A stretch of DNA of 46,298 bases from UMGS172 sp964424555 (lineage in GTDB: Bacteria > Bacillota > Clostridia > Oscillospirales > Acutalibacteraceae), in NCBI GenBank assembly GCA_964424555.1, contig CAYRIX010000014.1:1-46298 (forward strand), read 5' to 3'. This document shows positions 1 through 7,831 of the stretch, piece by piece. The translations under genes were made by a program, and so were the position numbers. Below the pieces are notes generated by a model. It did not search any database, was not told where the DNA came from, and worked only from the letters and a program-made list of their open reading frames with translations. The stretch's first letter is position 1. Each line of letters starts with the position of its first letter.

Positions 1-307
1 CTGCCTCAAAGTTTGCCAAAGGAACTGCTCCTTCGGTCTGGGTGTGGTCGATCCAGGTTGCGAAGCGGACGGTCGTTCCCTTTATGCTGTCTGCTATTGT
101 TGCATAAGGGTCCCAATTGGGGTCAGCATAGATGGAGTCGGGATCAACGTCATATGACGTCACTATGACCGAGTTGTTGTTTGATGTGCTCGACGCAGTG
201 TTTGAAGCGTCATTTTTTTCTTTTTCTCCGCCACAGGCAGTTAATGCCAAGGTCAGCATGGACAGTGCCATAATAAGGCAAAGAACTCTTCTGATTTTTG
301 TTTTCAT
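1..307 (-). CDS. ABC-type solute-binding lipoprotein, N-terminal fragment
   Basis: The reading frame starts at an ATG (305-307, minus strand) and runs off the left edge, so only about 102 residues are visible. The N-terminus is a lipoprotein signal: basic residues (KTKIRR), a hydrophobic stretch, and a lipobox LTAC with the lipidated cysteine at residue 25. A Ser/Asn-rich linker follows, then a segment containing VRFATWIDH, which resembles the start of family 1 extracellular solute-binding proteins (often sugar binding). A strong AGGAGG site lies at 315-320, 7 bases before the start. The protein would be anchored on the outer face of the membrane and feed an ABC importer whose permeases are not in view. 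The lipoprotein call is firm; the substrate-binding family call rests on a short segment. Confidence 0.7.
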   Translation of the reverse strand, partial: MKTKIRRVLCLIMALSMLTLALTACGGEKEKNDASNTASSTSNNNSVIVTSYDVDPDSIYADPNWDPYATIADSIKGTTVRFATWIDHTQTEGAVPLANFEA

Positions 308-657
308 TAGGTTTCCTCCTTTTTGTTTTTTGGCCCTCAGCTTCACGCAGAACGGTCGGCCGACAAGCCGTTCTGCGATCGCATCAGGCAATGCTGATGC
401 TAAGTATAGCTTTTAAAGTATGGTGCTTTACTTGAGAGGGTAAAACTAATTTAAAGGTTGGAGTACTTTCAAAGCTACACTAAAGTAGGTAGAAGTAGAG
501 AATGTCGATTTGTAGCGTAGTGTTCTGACGGTCTACACTTAATACGTTTCTATATTGTTGAATGTTACAAGTTTTTTTAAAAAAGTTAAATATTTTTTCA
601 ACTACTTCACAATGCAACCTTGATGATTTGTGTTATCGGGAGTTTTTATTTGTTTTT
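308..657. other. Intergenic region with two hairpins in the lipoprotein 5' leader
   Basis: This is a divergent intergenic region between the minus-strand lipoprotein and the copper operon. Two perfect inverted repeats sit close to the lipoprotein start: 9-bp arms at 347-355 and 368-376, and 7-bp arms at 381-387 and 394-400. On the minus strand they would lie in the mRNA leader. Neither is followed by a T-run that would make it a clear terminator. The rest (about 400-657) is AT-rich with no convincing gene. Confidence 0.4.
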
Positions 658-658
658 G

Positions 659-687
659 TTGACATGATATGACTATTATTGTATAAT
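659..687 (+). promoter_or_regulatory. Promoter of csoR-copA
   Basis: A consensus housekeeping promoter: TTGACA at 659-664, a 17-base spacer and TATAAT at 682-687. The CsoR operator begins 3 bases after the -10 box, so a bound repressor would cover the transcription start. Confidence 0.85.
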
Positions 688-689
688 AG

Positions 690-710
690 TTATACCCCCA
701 AGGGGTATAA
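690..710 (+). promoter_or_regulatory. CsoR operator (inverted repeat)
   Basis: A 9-bp perfect inverted repeat, TTATACCCC (690-698) and GGGGTATAA (702-710), separated by CAA. It matches the usual CsoR operator, a TACCCC/GGGGTA dyad, and lies 20 bases before the csoR start. This supports autoregulated copper-inducible control: apo-CsoR blocks the start site and Cu(I) releases it. Confidence 0.85.
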
Positions 711-729
711 CTGTTGTTGGGTGAATTGA

Positions 730-1029
730 ATGGATAATACTTGTCAATGTCAAAAATTTAAAAATCGGTCGGAGGAGGAGTGCAAGGCGCTTATTAACCG
801 ACTGAATCGTATTGAGGGTCAGATAAGAGGCATTAAGGGCATGGTTGAAAAGAGTGCATATTGTACCGATATTCTGACGCAGGTTGCGGCGGTAAATGCC
901 GCTTTGAATTCGTTCAACAAGGAGCTTCTTGTTCAGCATATCAAAACCTGTGTTGCCGACGATATCAGAAACGGTAAGGATGAGACGGTAGATGAGCTGG
1001 CAGCGACCTTACAAAAGCTGATGAAGTAG
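730..1029 (+). CDS. csoR: Copper-sensing transcriptional repressor, CsoR family
   Basis: A 99-residue all-helical DUF156/CsoR family protein. It has the family signature NRLNRIEGQIRGI near residues 23-35 and the Cu(I)-binding triad Cys45, His70 and Cys74 (x-C-H-C pattern). CsoR binds the operator when copper-free and leaves it when Cu(I) is bound. An additional Cys-x-Cys at residues 5-7 is not part of the usual triad. The ATG at 730 follows a weak ribosome site. The next gene, copA, starts 8 bases after the stop, so the two are co-transcribed from the promoter at 659-687. Some relatives (FrmR, RcnR, CstR) sense other ligands, but the C-H-C residues and the copA neighbour favour copper. Confidence 0.92.
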   Translation: MDNTCQCQKFKNRSEEECKALINRLNRIEGQIRGIKGMVEKSAYCTDILTQVAAVNAALNSFNKELLVQHIKTCVADDIRNGKDETVDELAATLQKLMK

Positions 1030-1037
1030 GTGAAAGT

Positions 1038-3536
1038 ATGCAGCATTATAATGTGACGGGAATGACCTGTGCCGCCTGCAGTGCTCGTGTTGAAAAGGCG
1101 GTATTCAAGGTGGAGGGTGTAAACACCTGTGCAGTAAGCTTACTCACTAATTCAATGAGTGTTGACGGCGGAAACGAGGCCGAGATAATCAAGGCTGTCG
1201 AGGCGGCAGGCTATGGAGCTTCGGTTAAGGGTGTGCAATCAACACAAAACGCTTCCTATGAGAGTTCGCTCGAGGACAAAACCACACCCAAGCTCAAAAG
1301 ACGGCTGTTTGCCTCGCTTGGCTTCCTGATAGTATTAATGTACGTGTCGATGGGCCATACCATGTGGGGTTGGCCGTTGCCGACATTTTTTGACGGTAAC
1401 CCTCTGGCTGTTGGACTTGTACAGCTTTTGCTGACTGTTGCGGTAATGGTCATAAACGGTCAGTTTTTCAAAAGCGGCTTTAAGGCACTTATCAACCGAG
1501 CACCTAATATGGACACCCTTGTTGCACTTGGTTCATCGGCATCCTTTGGATATAGTCTGTATGCCTTATTTGCCATGACGGGTGCGTATGTAAACGGAAA
1601 TACAGTACATGCCCAACACTATCTGCATGAGCTGTATTTTGAGTCGGCGGCAATGATACTGACGCTTATTACGGTCGGTAAAATGCTTGAGGCAAGGTCA
1701 AAGGGTAAGACCACAAGCGCTTTAAAGAGCCTTTTGGAGCTTGCACCCAAAACGGCTGTAATATTACGTGACGGACAGGAGGTTACCGTCACTGCCGCAG
1801 AGGTCAAAAAAGGAGACATTTTTGTCGTTCGCCCTGGTGACAGCATACCTGCCGACGGTATCGTGCTTGACGGTAACAGTGCGGTCAATGAATCGGCGCT
1901 GACGGGTGAAAGTATTCCTGCTGAAAAGACTGTAGGCGACAGCGTTTCGGCCGCTACCGTCAATACCTCGGGCTTTTTGAAGTGCGAGGCGGTCCACGTC
2001 GGCGAGGATACGGCACTATCGGGTATTATTAAAATGGTAAGCGATGCCGCCGCAACCAAGGCACCTATTGCCAAGGTCGCCGATAAGGTATCGGGAATAT
2101 TTGTTCCGACGGTTATTGCCATCAGTGTTGTCACGGCCGTTGTGTGGCTTTTGGTCGGCCAAAGCTTCGGTTTTGCCTTGGCAAGGGCGGTCTCGGTGTT
2201 GGTTATATCTTGCCCGTGCGCATTGGGACTTGCTACACCTGTTGCCATAATGGTGTCAAGCGGTATCGGTGCCAAAAACGGTATACTTTTCAAAACCGCT
2301 GCAGCCTTGGAGGAGGCAGGACGTGTTGAAATAGCCGTACTCGATAAGACGGGCACTGTTACCACGGGAAAGCCTGTTGTTATGGGAATATATCCTGCCG
2401 ACGGTGTTACCGAGCAGGAGCTGCTGACGCTTGCCGCTTCCCTCGAGAGCAAGAGCGAGCATCCGTTGGCTAAAGCAATAATGACCGAAGCCGAACAGCA
2501 TGATATACAGCTCTTTGAGACCGACGGCTTTGAAGCACTGTCGGGTAGCGGACTTATTTGTAAGGTTGACAACAAGCCGCTTGTCGGCGGCAACCTTAAA
2601 TACATCTCAACCGTGGCCACGGTGCCCGAGGCTTGGGTTACTCGGTCGAAGGAATTGGCTCAAAACGGAGAAACACCACTGTTCTTTGCTAAAGACGGTA
2701 AGTTTATAGGCGTGATATCGGTTGCTGATGCAATTAAGGATGACAGCGCACAGGCTATCGACCAACTGCACGGAATGGGCATCAAGGTCGTTATGCTGAC
2801 AGGTGATAATCAAAACACCGCCAATGTCGTAGGCGAAAAGGTGGGTGCCGATGAGATAATCGCAGGTGTTATGCCTGACGGCAAGGAGTCGGTTGTCCGT
2901 GAGCTTATGCAAAGAGGCAAGGTGGCTATGGTGGGTGACGGTATCAACGATGCGCCTGCATTGACACGTGCCGATGTCGGTATTGCTATCGGAGCAGGCA
3001 CCGATGTTGCAATAGAGGCGGCAGATGTAGTGTTGATGAAAAACGACCTGAGTGACGTTCCTGCGGCAATAAGGCTCGGCAGAGCGACGCTGAGAAACAT
3101 CCGTGAAAACTTGTTTTGGGCATTTGTTTATAACTGTATCGGAATCCCCTTGGCGGCAGGTGCGTTTATATCCCTGCTTGGTTGGGAGCTTAACCCGATG
3201 TTCGGTGCGGCGGCTATGAGCTTGTCGTCGTTCTGTGTTGTTACCAATGCGCTGAGGCTGAATTTTAAAAACATCCACAGCGCAAAAAAGGATAAAAAGA
3301 AAAAATCGCATTCTAAGAAAAAGGAGAACGAAAAAATGGAAAAGACTTTAAAGATCGAGGGTATGATGTGTATGCATTGTGAGGCTCATGTTAAAAAAGC
3401 TCTTGAGGCCTTGGACGGTGTTGAGTCGGTCGTTGCAAGTCACGAAAAGGGAATTGCCGTTATAACCTTAAGTGCCGAGGTTTCGGATGAGCTGCTCAAA
3501 AAGACCGTCGAGAACGAGGGCTATAAGGTACTGTAA
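1038..3536 (+). CDS. copA: Cu(I)-exporting P1B-type ATPase with N- and C-terminal HMA domains
   Basis: An 832-residue copper pump. It has an N-terminal heavy-metal domain with GMTCAAC (Cys11, Cys14), membrane segments, the CPC metal site at residues 392-394, the phosphorylation motif DKTGT (Asp436), the hinge motif GDGINDAPAL near 633, and the TM7/TM8 residues YN and MSLSS typical of the Cu(I) subgroup P1B-1. After the last membrane helix comes a Lys-rich linker, then a second HMA domain (about 767-832) with GMMCMHC (Cys778, Cys781). A CopZ-like chaperone fused at the C-terminus is unusual; most family members carry HMA domains at the N-terminus. An in-frame ATG at 3336 with its own ribosome site may also release this domain as a separate protein. 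The gene is co-transcribed with csoR. Confidence 0.95.
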   Translation: MQHYNVTGMTCAACSARVEKAVFKVEGVNTCAVSLLTNSMSVDGGNEAEIIKAVEAAGYGASVKGVQSTQNASYESSLEDKTTPKLKRRLFASLGFLIVLMYVSMGHTMWGWPLPTFFDGNPLAVGLVQLLLTVAVMVINGQFFKSGFKALINRAPNMDTLVALGSSASFGYSLYALFAMTGAYVNGNTVHAQHYLHELYFESAAMILTLITVGKMLEARSKGKTTSALKSLLELAPKTAVILRDGQEVTVTAAEVKKGDIFVVRPGDSIPADGIVLDGNSAVNESALTGESIPAEKTVGDSVSAATVNTSGFLKCEAVHVGEDTALSGIIKMVSDAAATKAPIAKVADKVSGIFVPTVIAISVVTAVVWLLVGQSFGFALARAVSVLVISCPCALGLATPVAIMVSSGIGAKNGILFKTAAALEEAGRVEIAVLDKTGTVTTGKPVVMGIYPADGVTEQELLTLAASLESKSEHPLAKAIMTEAEQHDIQLFETDGFEALSGSGLICKVDNKPLVGGNLKYISTVATVPEAWVTRSKELAQNGETPLFFAKDGKFIGVISVADAIKDDSAQAIDQLHGMGIKVVMLTGDNQNTANVVGEKVGADEIIAGVMPDGKESVVRELMQRGKVAMVGDGINDAPALTRADVGIAIGAGTDVAIEAADVVLMKNDLSDVPAAIRLGRATLRNIRENLFWAFVYNCIGIPLAAGAFISLLGWELNPMFGAAAMSLSSFCVVTNALRLNFKNIHSAKKDKKKKSHSKKKENEKMEKTLKIEGMMCMHCEAHVKKALEALDGVESVVASHEKGIAVITLSAEVSDELLKKTVENEGYKVL
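3336..3536 (+). other. Possible internal start giving a free CopZ-like chaperone
   Basis: Inside copA, in the same frame, an ATG at 3336 is preceded by AAGGAG at 3321-3326 with 9 bases between. Translation from here would yield a 66-residue HMA domain with the GMxCxxC copper site, about the normal size of CopZ. The upstream codons encode the Lys-rich linker. The ribosome site is visible; its use is inference. The purine-rich Lys codons could mimic a ribosome site by chance. Confidence 0.4.
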
Positions 3537-3571
3537 ACACCAATGATTTTTTTGAAAGGGGGGCGTTGCTC

Positions 3572-4222
3572 TTGACAGAAGTCTATTTATATGAAATATC
3601 TGATATTGGTGACCGACCTATAGATAAGCTGCTGAGCCTTGTGTCACCTGAACGCAAAACCAAGATACAGCGCCTTAAAAAAGCATCAAAGCAACGACAG
3701 TCTTTATTTGCTGATGTTATGCTTCGGGCGGTATTGTGTGACCGTTTAAGGGTTGATAATAGCGTATTGAGATTTTCAGCCACCGATAAGGGCAAGCCTT
3801 ATCTTGTTGAATATCCCAAGACCTATTTCAATGTTTCACATACCGACGGCTTGGTGGCGGTTGCTGTTTCCGATTCAGAGGTCGGCGTCGACGCTGAAGC
3901 TATAAGGGATATTGACCTACGACTTTGTCAGCGCTTTTTCTCACGGTCAGAGCAGGATTTTGTCATGGCAAAGGAAGAGGGCAGGCTTGAACGCTTTTAC
4001 CGTGTGTGGACACGCAAGGAGGCATATGTCAAGCGCTCGGGTGATGGACTCACCATGTCGTTGCAGTCGTTTTCTACGGTCGGTCCTGATGATGGGGAGC
4101 TTACAACCTTTACGGTCGGTGGCTACACCGTATCGGTGTGCGGTGACAGTGAGCTGACGGTCATATCATCCGCTGAAAGCCAACGGCTTTTAGAGGAATT
4201 TGCACACAAATTTTGCCTTTAA
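3572..4222 (+). CDS. 4'-phosphopantetheinyl transferase, Sfp type
   Basis: A 216-residue Sfp-superfamily enzyme that would move phosphopantetheine from CoA onto the conserved serine of a carrier protein. Visible motifs are KGKPY near residue 74, FNVSHTDGL, GVDAE (the acidic Mg-binding motif) and FYRVWTRKEAYVK, the second signature. I chose the TTG at 3572 because the AAAGGGGGG site at 3555-3563 is then 8 bases away; another TTG at 3566 would be only 2 bases from it. The gene follows copA by 35 bases and may be read from the same transcript, although no functional tie to copper is evident. The target could be the fatty-acid ACP or a secondary-metabolite carrier. Confidence 0.85.
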   Translation: MTEVYLYEISDIGDRPIDKLLSLVSPERKTKIQRLKKASKQRQSLFADVMLRAVLCDRLRVDNSVLRFSATDKGKPYLVEYPKTYFNVSHTDGLVAVAVSDSEVGVDAEAIRDIDLRLCQRFFSRSEQDFVMAKEEGRLERFYRVWTRKEAYVKRSGDGLTMSLQSFSTVGPDDGELTTFTVGGYTVSVCGDSELTVISSAESQRLLEEFAHKFCL

Positions 4223-4256
4223 TTTCATTGTAATACGGCAAAACTGCAATTAGTAC

Positions 4257-4285
4257 TTGCAAGAAATTTCTATTTGTGCTAAAAT
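4257..4285 (+). promoter_or_regulatory. Putative pgsA promoter
   Basis: TTGCAA at 4257-4262, a 17-base spacer and TAAAAT at 4280-4285, about 86 bases before the pgsA start. A reasonable but non-consensus sigma-70 promoter. Confidence 0.5.
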
Positions 4286-4370
4286 AAACCAATATACGAG
4301 CACTATGGTGTTCGAAAAGGGAAAATACATATTCCTGTTGATCTCAATAGCCTAAGGGAGGGGAGTAGTT

Positions 4371-4973
4371 GTGCCGACTCCTACAAACGAATCTGTGAAG
4401 CAAAACAGCCGCAATAAGATATGGACGGTGCCCAACGTGCTGTCCTTTGTCAGGCTTGCGCTTATACCGTTAATATGTCTTGTGTATTGCGTTAAGCATG
4501 ACGGTATACTGGCGGCAGGTATTCTGGCCTTGTCGGGACTTACCGATGTTGTCGACGGCTTTATCGCAAGACGTTTCAATATGGTGAGCGATTTGGGCAA
4601 GGCTCTAGATCCGGTGGCCGATAAGCTGACGCAGGGTGTTGTGTTGCTGTGTCTTGTGGGCCGTTTCCCGCACATGTTGGTAATCGTTGCTCTGCTTCTG
4701 GTTAAGGAGGTCATAACAGGTGCGGTTAATCTGCACGTTGCCAAAGTAACAGGTCTTGTACATAGTGCCGAGTGGCACGGAAAGGCTACTACCGTCGTGC
4801 TTTTCGCAACGATATTTTTGCATCTTGCATGGTATGATATAACCTTGAAGGTTTCGTATATTGCATCGGCGGTTTGTTTAGTGGTGATGCTTATTTCGTT
4901 CACACTTTATGCCGTAAAAAACAAACAGCTATTAAAAAGGTATGAACAGGAAAATAAAAAAACCGACTGTTGA
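4371..4973 (+). CDS. pgsA: CDP-diacylglycerol--glycerol-3-phosphate 3-phosphatidyltransferase
   Basis: A 200-residue integral membrane enzyme that makes phosphatidylglycerol phosphate from CDP-diacylglycerol and glycerol-3-phosphate. The CDP-alcohol phosphotransferase signature D-G-x2-A-R-x8-G-x3-D-x3-D is complete: Asp62-Gly63, Ala66-Arg67, Gly76, Asp80 and Asp84, with Asp59 upstream. Several hydrophobic helices surround it. The start is a GTG at 4371, 7 bases after the purine-rich GGGAGGGG ribosome site. The stop codon lies in the loop of the downstream terminator. PgsA and cardiolipin-synthase-type enzymes share this fold; length and motif favour PgsA. Confidence 0.88.
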   Translation: MPTPTNESVKQNSRNKIWTVPNVLSFVRLALIPLICLVYCVKHDGILAAGILALSGLTDVVDGFIARRFNMVSDLGKALDPVADKLTQGVVLLCLVGRFPHMLVIVALLLVKEVITGAVNLHVAKVTGLVHSAEWHGKATTVVLFATIFLHLAWYDITLKVSYIASAVCLVVMLISFTLYAVKNKQLLKRYEQENKKTDC

Positions 4974-4986
4974 GCAGTCGGTTTTT
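4958..4986 (+). terminator. Intrinsic terminator after pgsA
   Basis: A 12-bp perfect stem, AAAAACCGACTG (4958-4969) and its complement (4975-4986), with a 5-base loop and a T-rich 3' arm. The pgsA TGA (4971-4973) lies in the loop. The A-rich 5' side could also serve transcription from the right. Confidence 0.88.
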
Positions 4987-5106
4987 GCTTTATACTGTCC
5001 CTTTAATGATTTCGGTCACTTTGTCGGTTACATTGATAGTTTACTGTAAAAAGCATGACGTTTCGATGAGGTTATTGTGAATTTAAAATAAATTTTTGAA
5101 GTATAT

Positions 5107-5889
5107 TTACAGCATTAGCTGTGACTGCTGTGAACGGTATTCTGACGGAGTGTAGCCTGTTGAGGCTTTGAAGGCTCGGCTGAAGTGATATATGCTTGAG
5201 TATCCGCAGTCTTCGGCAACCTGACTTATCGGGAGTCCTGAGCTTATCAAAAGCTGCTTGGCTTTAGATAATCTCAACTGAATTATGTATTGCTTGGGCG
5301 AGATACCGAGTTCGTTTTTGAAAAGTCTGCGCAGGAAAACCTCGCTGATGTGTGTGATATCCGCCAATACTGCAATATCGAGTTGAGGGTCGGAAATATT
5401 GTTCTCGATATGCTCCACAGCTAACGCCAATGTGCGGTTGTGTTCATACGGTTTGGTTTCGGAGGCTAAGCGGCTAAGTATTGAATAAAAAACGGCAAGG
5501 GATTTGATCCTGCAAGTGCTTTTTTTCAGCAAGTCCAAATGCTGCAGCGTGTTATAATCGTTGATGTACGGGGTAAGATTTCCAAGCTTTACCGTGTAGA
5601 ATTCGGTTGGGCAAAAGCTATCGGTGGCATAAAAGTTGATAACAGGAAACTCTCCCGATTCATTGCAATGGAGCATATAATTCTGACCTTTTGGCAGTAA
5701 AATTGCGTGGTCAGGGTCGGAAACGAATTTTTTTCCGTTATGCGTATAGGTTAACCTACCTGAAAGACAAAATGAAACTGCATAGGCGAAACGGTGGTTT
5801 ACGAACAGCGTTTCGCCTTTTGTACGTTTAACGGTGGTGAGAGAGCCTAACTTGCTGACTGTGAGTTCTTCAAAAGGGTTTATTGCCAT
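5107..5889 (-). CDS. AraC family transcriptional regulator
   Basis: A 260-residue regulator. The N-terminal part (about 1-150) looks like a cupin-type ligand-binding domain with a motif DPDHAILLPKG around residue 58. The C-terminal hundred residues hold two helix-turn-helix units: IAVLADITHISEVFLRRLFK and ISQVAEDCGYSSIYHFSRAF, followed by GYTPSEYR, the classic AraC ending. The start ATG follows an AGGGGGA ribosome site. The gene faces away from the SDR operon beginning at 6310, with an inverted-repeat element between them, so it is the natural candidate to control that operon. The ligand cannot be read from the sequence. Confidence 0.9.
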   Translation of the reverse strand: MAINPFEELTVSKLGSLTTVKRTKGETLFVNHRFAYAVSFCLSGRLTYTHNGKKFVSDPDHAILLPKGQNYMLHCNESGEFPVINFYATDSFCPTEFYTVKLGNLTPYINDYNTLQHLDLLKKSTCRIKSLAVFYSILSRLASETKPYEHNRTLALAVEHIENNISDPQLDIAVLADITHISEVFLRRLFKNELGISPKQYIIQLRLSKAKQLLISSGLPISQVAEDCGYSSIYHFSRAFKASTGYTPSEYRSQQSQLML

Positions 5890-5910
5890 TTTTTATCCCC
5901 CTGACACTTT

Positions 5911-6122
5911 TATAATGGTTATAGAAAGTCGAAATAGCGCTTTTGAGCACTATTTCGACACCAAATCGTAGATTTGGTTACAAATTTTCAAAGAAAATTT
6001 GGCTATACCCATTGCAATGAATATAGAGCAAATTCAAATTTTAGTGATTTGAATTTGCATAAGCCGATTTAATCGGCTTATCGAAACGCTTTTCAGCGTT
6101 TCGATATTCTATAATCATTATA
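5911..6122. repeat. 212-bp inverted-repeat element packed with hairpins (MITE-like)
   Basis: The ends form 24-bp imperfect terminal inverted repeats: 5911-5934 against 6099-6122, with 3 mismatches. Between them lies an almost unbroken row of hairpins: about 5929-5960, 5962-5980 (ACCAAAT arms), 5982-6002, a GC-poor palindrome around 6010, 6029-6059 (GCAAATTCAAAT arms), 6059-6081 (ATAAGCCGA arms) and 6080-6105 (CGAAACGCT arms). No open reading frame lies inside. The left-end sequence TATAATGGTTAT recurs at 6119-6130. The layout fits a non-autonomous miniature element or a structured intergenic repeat; no transposase is nearby. Confidence 0.65.
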
Positions 6123-6309
6123 ATGGTTATTATACTGTTTTGATTAAATGATTTCAAGATAAACGGCTTAAATAGTTTCGAAAATGTTAAATAAATATCG
6201 GTTTTTCGATTTACAAATATTGATTCGTAAATTATACTTTAATAGAGATGCTCGATGACGATCGTAATGCAATGAAAATAGTATAATCAAGGTAGAAAGG
6301 TTGATTATT

Positions 6310-7065
6310 ATGGAAATGGAATTTAAGAATAAAACGGCAATTATCACGGGTGGAGCATCGGGAATAGGCTTGCTCTGTGCACAAGATCTGGCAGAAAAGG
6401 GTGCCAACGTTCTGATGGTCGACATCAATGAAGAAGTGCTCAAGGAAAAGTGTGCCGAGATAAATGCAAAAAAATGCGGTGCTGCGGCCTATGCGGTCGC
6501 CGACGTGCGATGCTACGACTCGGTCGTAAAGGCTGTGGACGGTGCGGCAGAGCAGTTCGGAAGCGTTGATTATCTTATCAACTGTGCAGGCGGCTGTGAG
6601 CGCCGTTGTAACCGTTATGAAGGCAGCTGGTTGGATACGCCGCCCGAAATTTTTGATTGGGGTATTGATGTCAATTTAAAGGGCCCGCTTTATTTCTCAC
6701 AGGCGGCTATGCGTCATATGGTCAAGCAAAAATCGGGTGTTATCGTCTACCTTGGCTCGATATGCGGTGAGGAGGCCAGCCGTGATGCTATGGCATACTC
6801 TGCCTCCAAGGCAGGTTTGATGCACGGCCTGACCAAGTCTATGGCACTTTTCGGTGCACCTCACGGCGTTCGTGCGGTGTGCGTGTCACCAGGTCCCGTA
6901 TTGACAAGAGCCAATATGGCAAGCTTAAAGACCTTGATGGGTAGAGCCGCTGAGCCTCAGGAAATCGTCGATTTCATTTTGTATATGATTTCCGACAAGG
7001 CAAAGTTTATCACGGGAACAAATCATTTTATCGACGGCGGAAGAATCGCCATGACAAGAGGGTGA
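6310..7065 (+). CDS. SDR family NAD(P)-dependent oxidoreductase
   Basis: A 251-residue classical short-chain dehydrogenase. It has the nucleotide motif TGGASGIG at residues 13-20, NCAG at 91-94 (usually NNAG), catalytic Ser near 150 and the Tyr163-x3-Lys167 pair in YSASKAG, and a C-terminal FIDGG typical of the family. I prefer the ATG at 6310, 9 bases after GAAAGG; an in-frame TTG at 6301 abuts that site. It is the first gene of a four-gene operon, with starts close to or overlapping the preceding stops. It would oxidise or reduce a secondary alcohol or ketone. Given the dehydroquinase-like next gene, a cyclic hydroxy-acid is one possible substrate, but this is speculation. Confidence 0.88.
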   Translation: MEMEFKNKTAIITGGASGIGLLCAQDLAEKGANVLMVDINEEVLKEKCAEINAKKCGAAAYAVADVRCYDSVVKAVDGAAEQFGSVDYLINCAGGCERRCNRYEGSWLDTPPEIFDWGIDVNLKGPLYFSQAAMRHMVKQKSGVIVYLGSICGEEASRDAMAYSASKAGLMHGLTKSMALFGAPHGVRAVCVSPGPVLTRANMASLKTLMGRAAEPQEIVDFILYMISDKAKFITGTNHFIDGGRIAMTRG

Positions 7066-7070
7066 AAATT

Positions 7071-7826
7071 GTGGCAAAATTTTTGAATCAAAACAGACCG
7101 TTACTTACCGTAATGCTTGAGTGCCAAACTCCCGAGGTTGTCATGGGTCGTATAAGAAACGCCAATGTTCTTGGCGCAGATGCATACGGACTTCAGATCG
7201 AGTCTTTAATGCCTGAATATCATACACCCGAAGTGTATGAAAAGCTGTTTGCCGAAATGAAGGGCAGACCGTCTTATGTCACCAATTACAGAAGCAAGTC
7301 CAACACAGGTCTTACGGATGACCAACTGGCCGAAGGGTTGATAACTCTTGCCGAAAGCGGTGCAACGCTCATTGATGTTATGGGTGACTATTTCTGCCGA
7401 TGCCCCGGTGAGTTGACCGATAATAAGGAAGCCATCGAAAAGCAAATGAAGCTTATTGACGAGCTTCATAGTAAAGGCGCAGAGGTGCTGATGTCGTCCC
7501 ATATTCAGAAGTTCACACCTGCCGAGCGTGTGCTTGAGGTTGCACTTGAGCAAAAGCGCAGAGGTGCTGATATAATCAAGATCGTCACGGGCGCCGAAAC
7601 AATGGAGCAACAGATTGAAAACTTAAGAATAACCGACCTTTTGAAGCGTGAGCTTGGTGCACCGTTTTTGTTTTTGTCGAGTGGGGTCTGCTCACTTCAC
7701 CGAAGACTCGGTATTGAGCTGGGCTGTTGCATGGCGCTGTGCGTATATGAACACGATGCGCTGTCCACACCGTTACAGCCGCTGCTCAGCATAATGAAAA
7801 CCATAACGGATAAGATCGATTTTTGA
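7071..7826 (+). CDS. Type I 3-dehydroquinate dehydratase-like protein (divergent)
   Basis: A 251-residue protein with the layout of a type I dehydroquinase (AroD-like TIM barrel). The Schiff-base lysine is present in DIIKIV (Lys170), the catalytic histidine in MSSHIQKFTP (His144), and an arginine in NYRSK (Arg74). The glutamate that E. coli AroD carries in IDLELF appears replaced by Met104 (IDVMGDYF), so the chemistry may differ. The GTG at 7071 lies 8 bases after AGAGGG and 5 bases after the SDR stop; a GTG at 7062 is possible. No other shikimate-pathway gene is in the window, and the operon context points to catabolism or modification of an unknown carbonyl compound rather than aromatic biosynthesis. 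Family call moderate, reaction unknown. Confidence 0.6.
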   Translation: MAKFLNQNRPLLTVMLECQTPEVVMGRIRNANVLGADAYGLQIESLMPEYHTPEVYEKLFAEMKGRPSYVTNYRSKSNTGLTDDQLAEGLITLAESGATLIDVMGDYFCRCPGELTDNKEAIEKQMKLIDELHSKGAEVLMSSHIQKFTPAERVLEVALEQKRRGADIIKIVTGAETMEQQIENLRITDLLKRELGAPFLFLSSGVCSLHRRLGIELGCCMALCVYEHDALSTPLQPLLSIMKTITDKIDF

Positions 7827-7831
7827 GTATT

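Noticed and set aside
1619..2620. Long minus-strand open frame opposite copA
   Set aside because: It is antisense to a clear P-type ATPase, has low-complexity Ser/Thr/Ala composition and no ribosome site; a shadow of codon bias.
3286..3306. Programmed frameshift at the A-rich stretch of copA
   Set aside because: The C-terminal domain is already in frame; no need for a frameshift, and the internal start is the simpler hypothesis.
5911..6122. CRISPR-like array because of repeated hairpins
   Set aside because: The hairpins differ from each other in sequence; there is no direct repeat with regular spacers and no cas gene.
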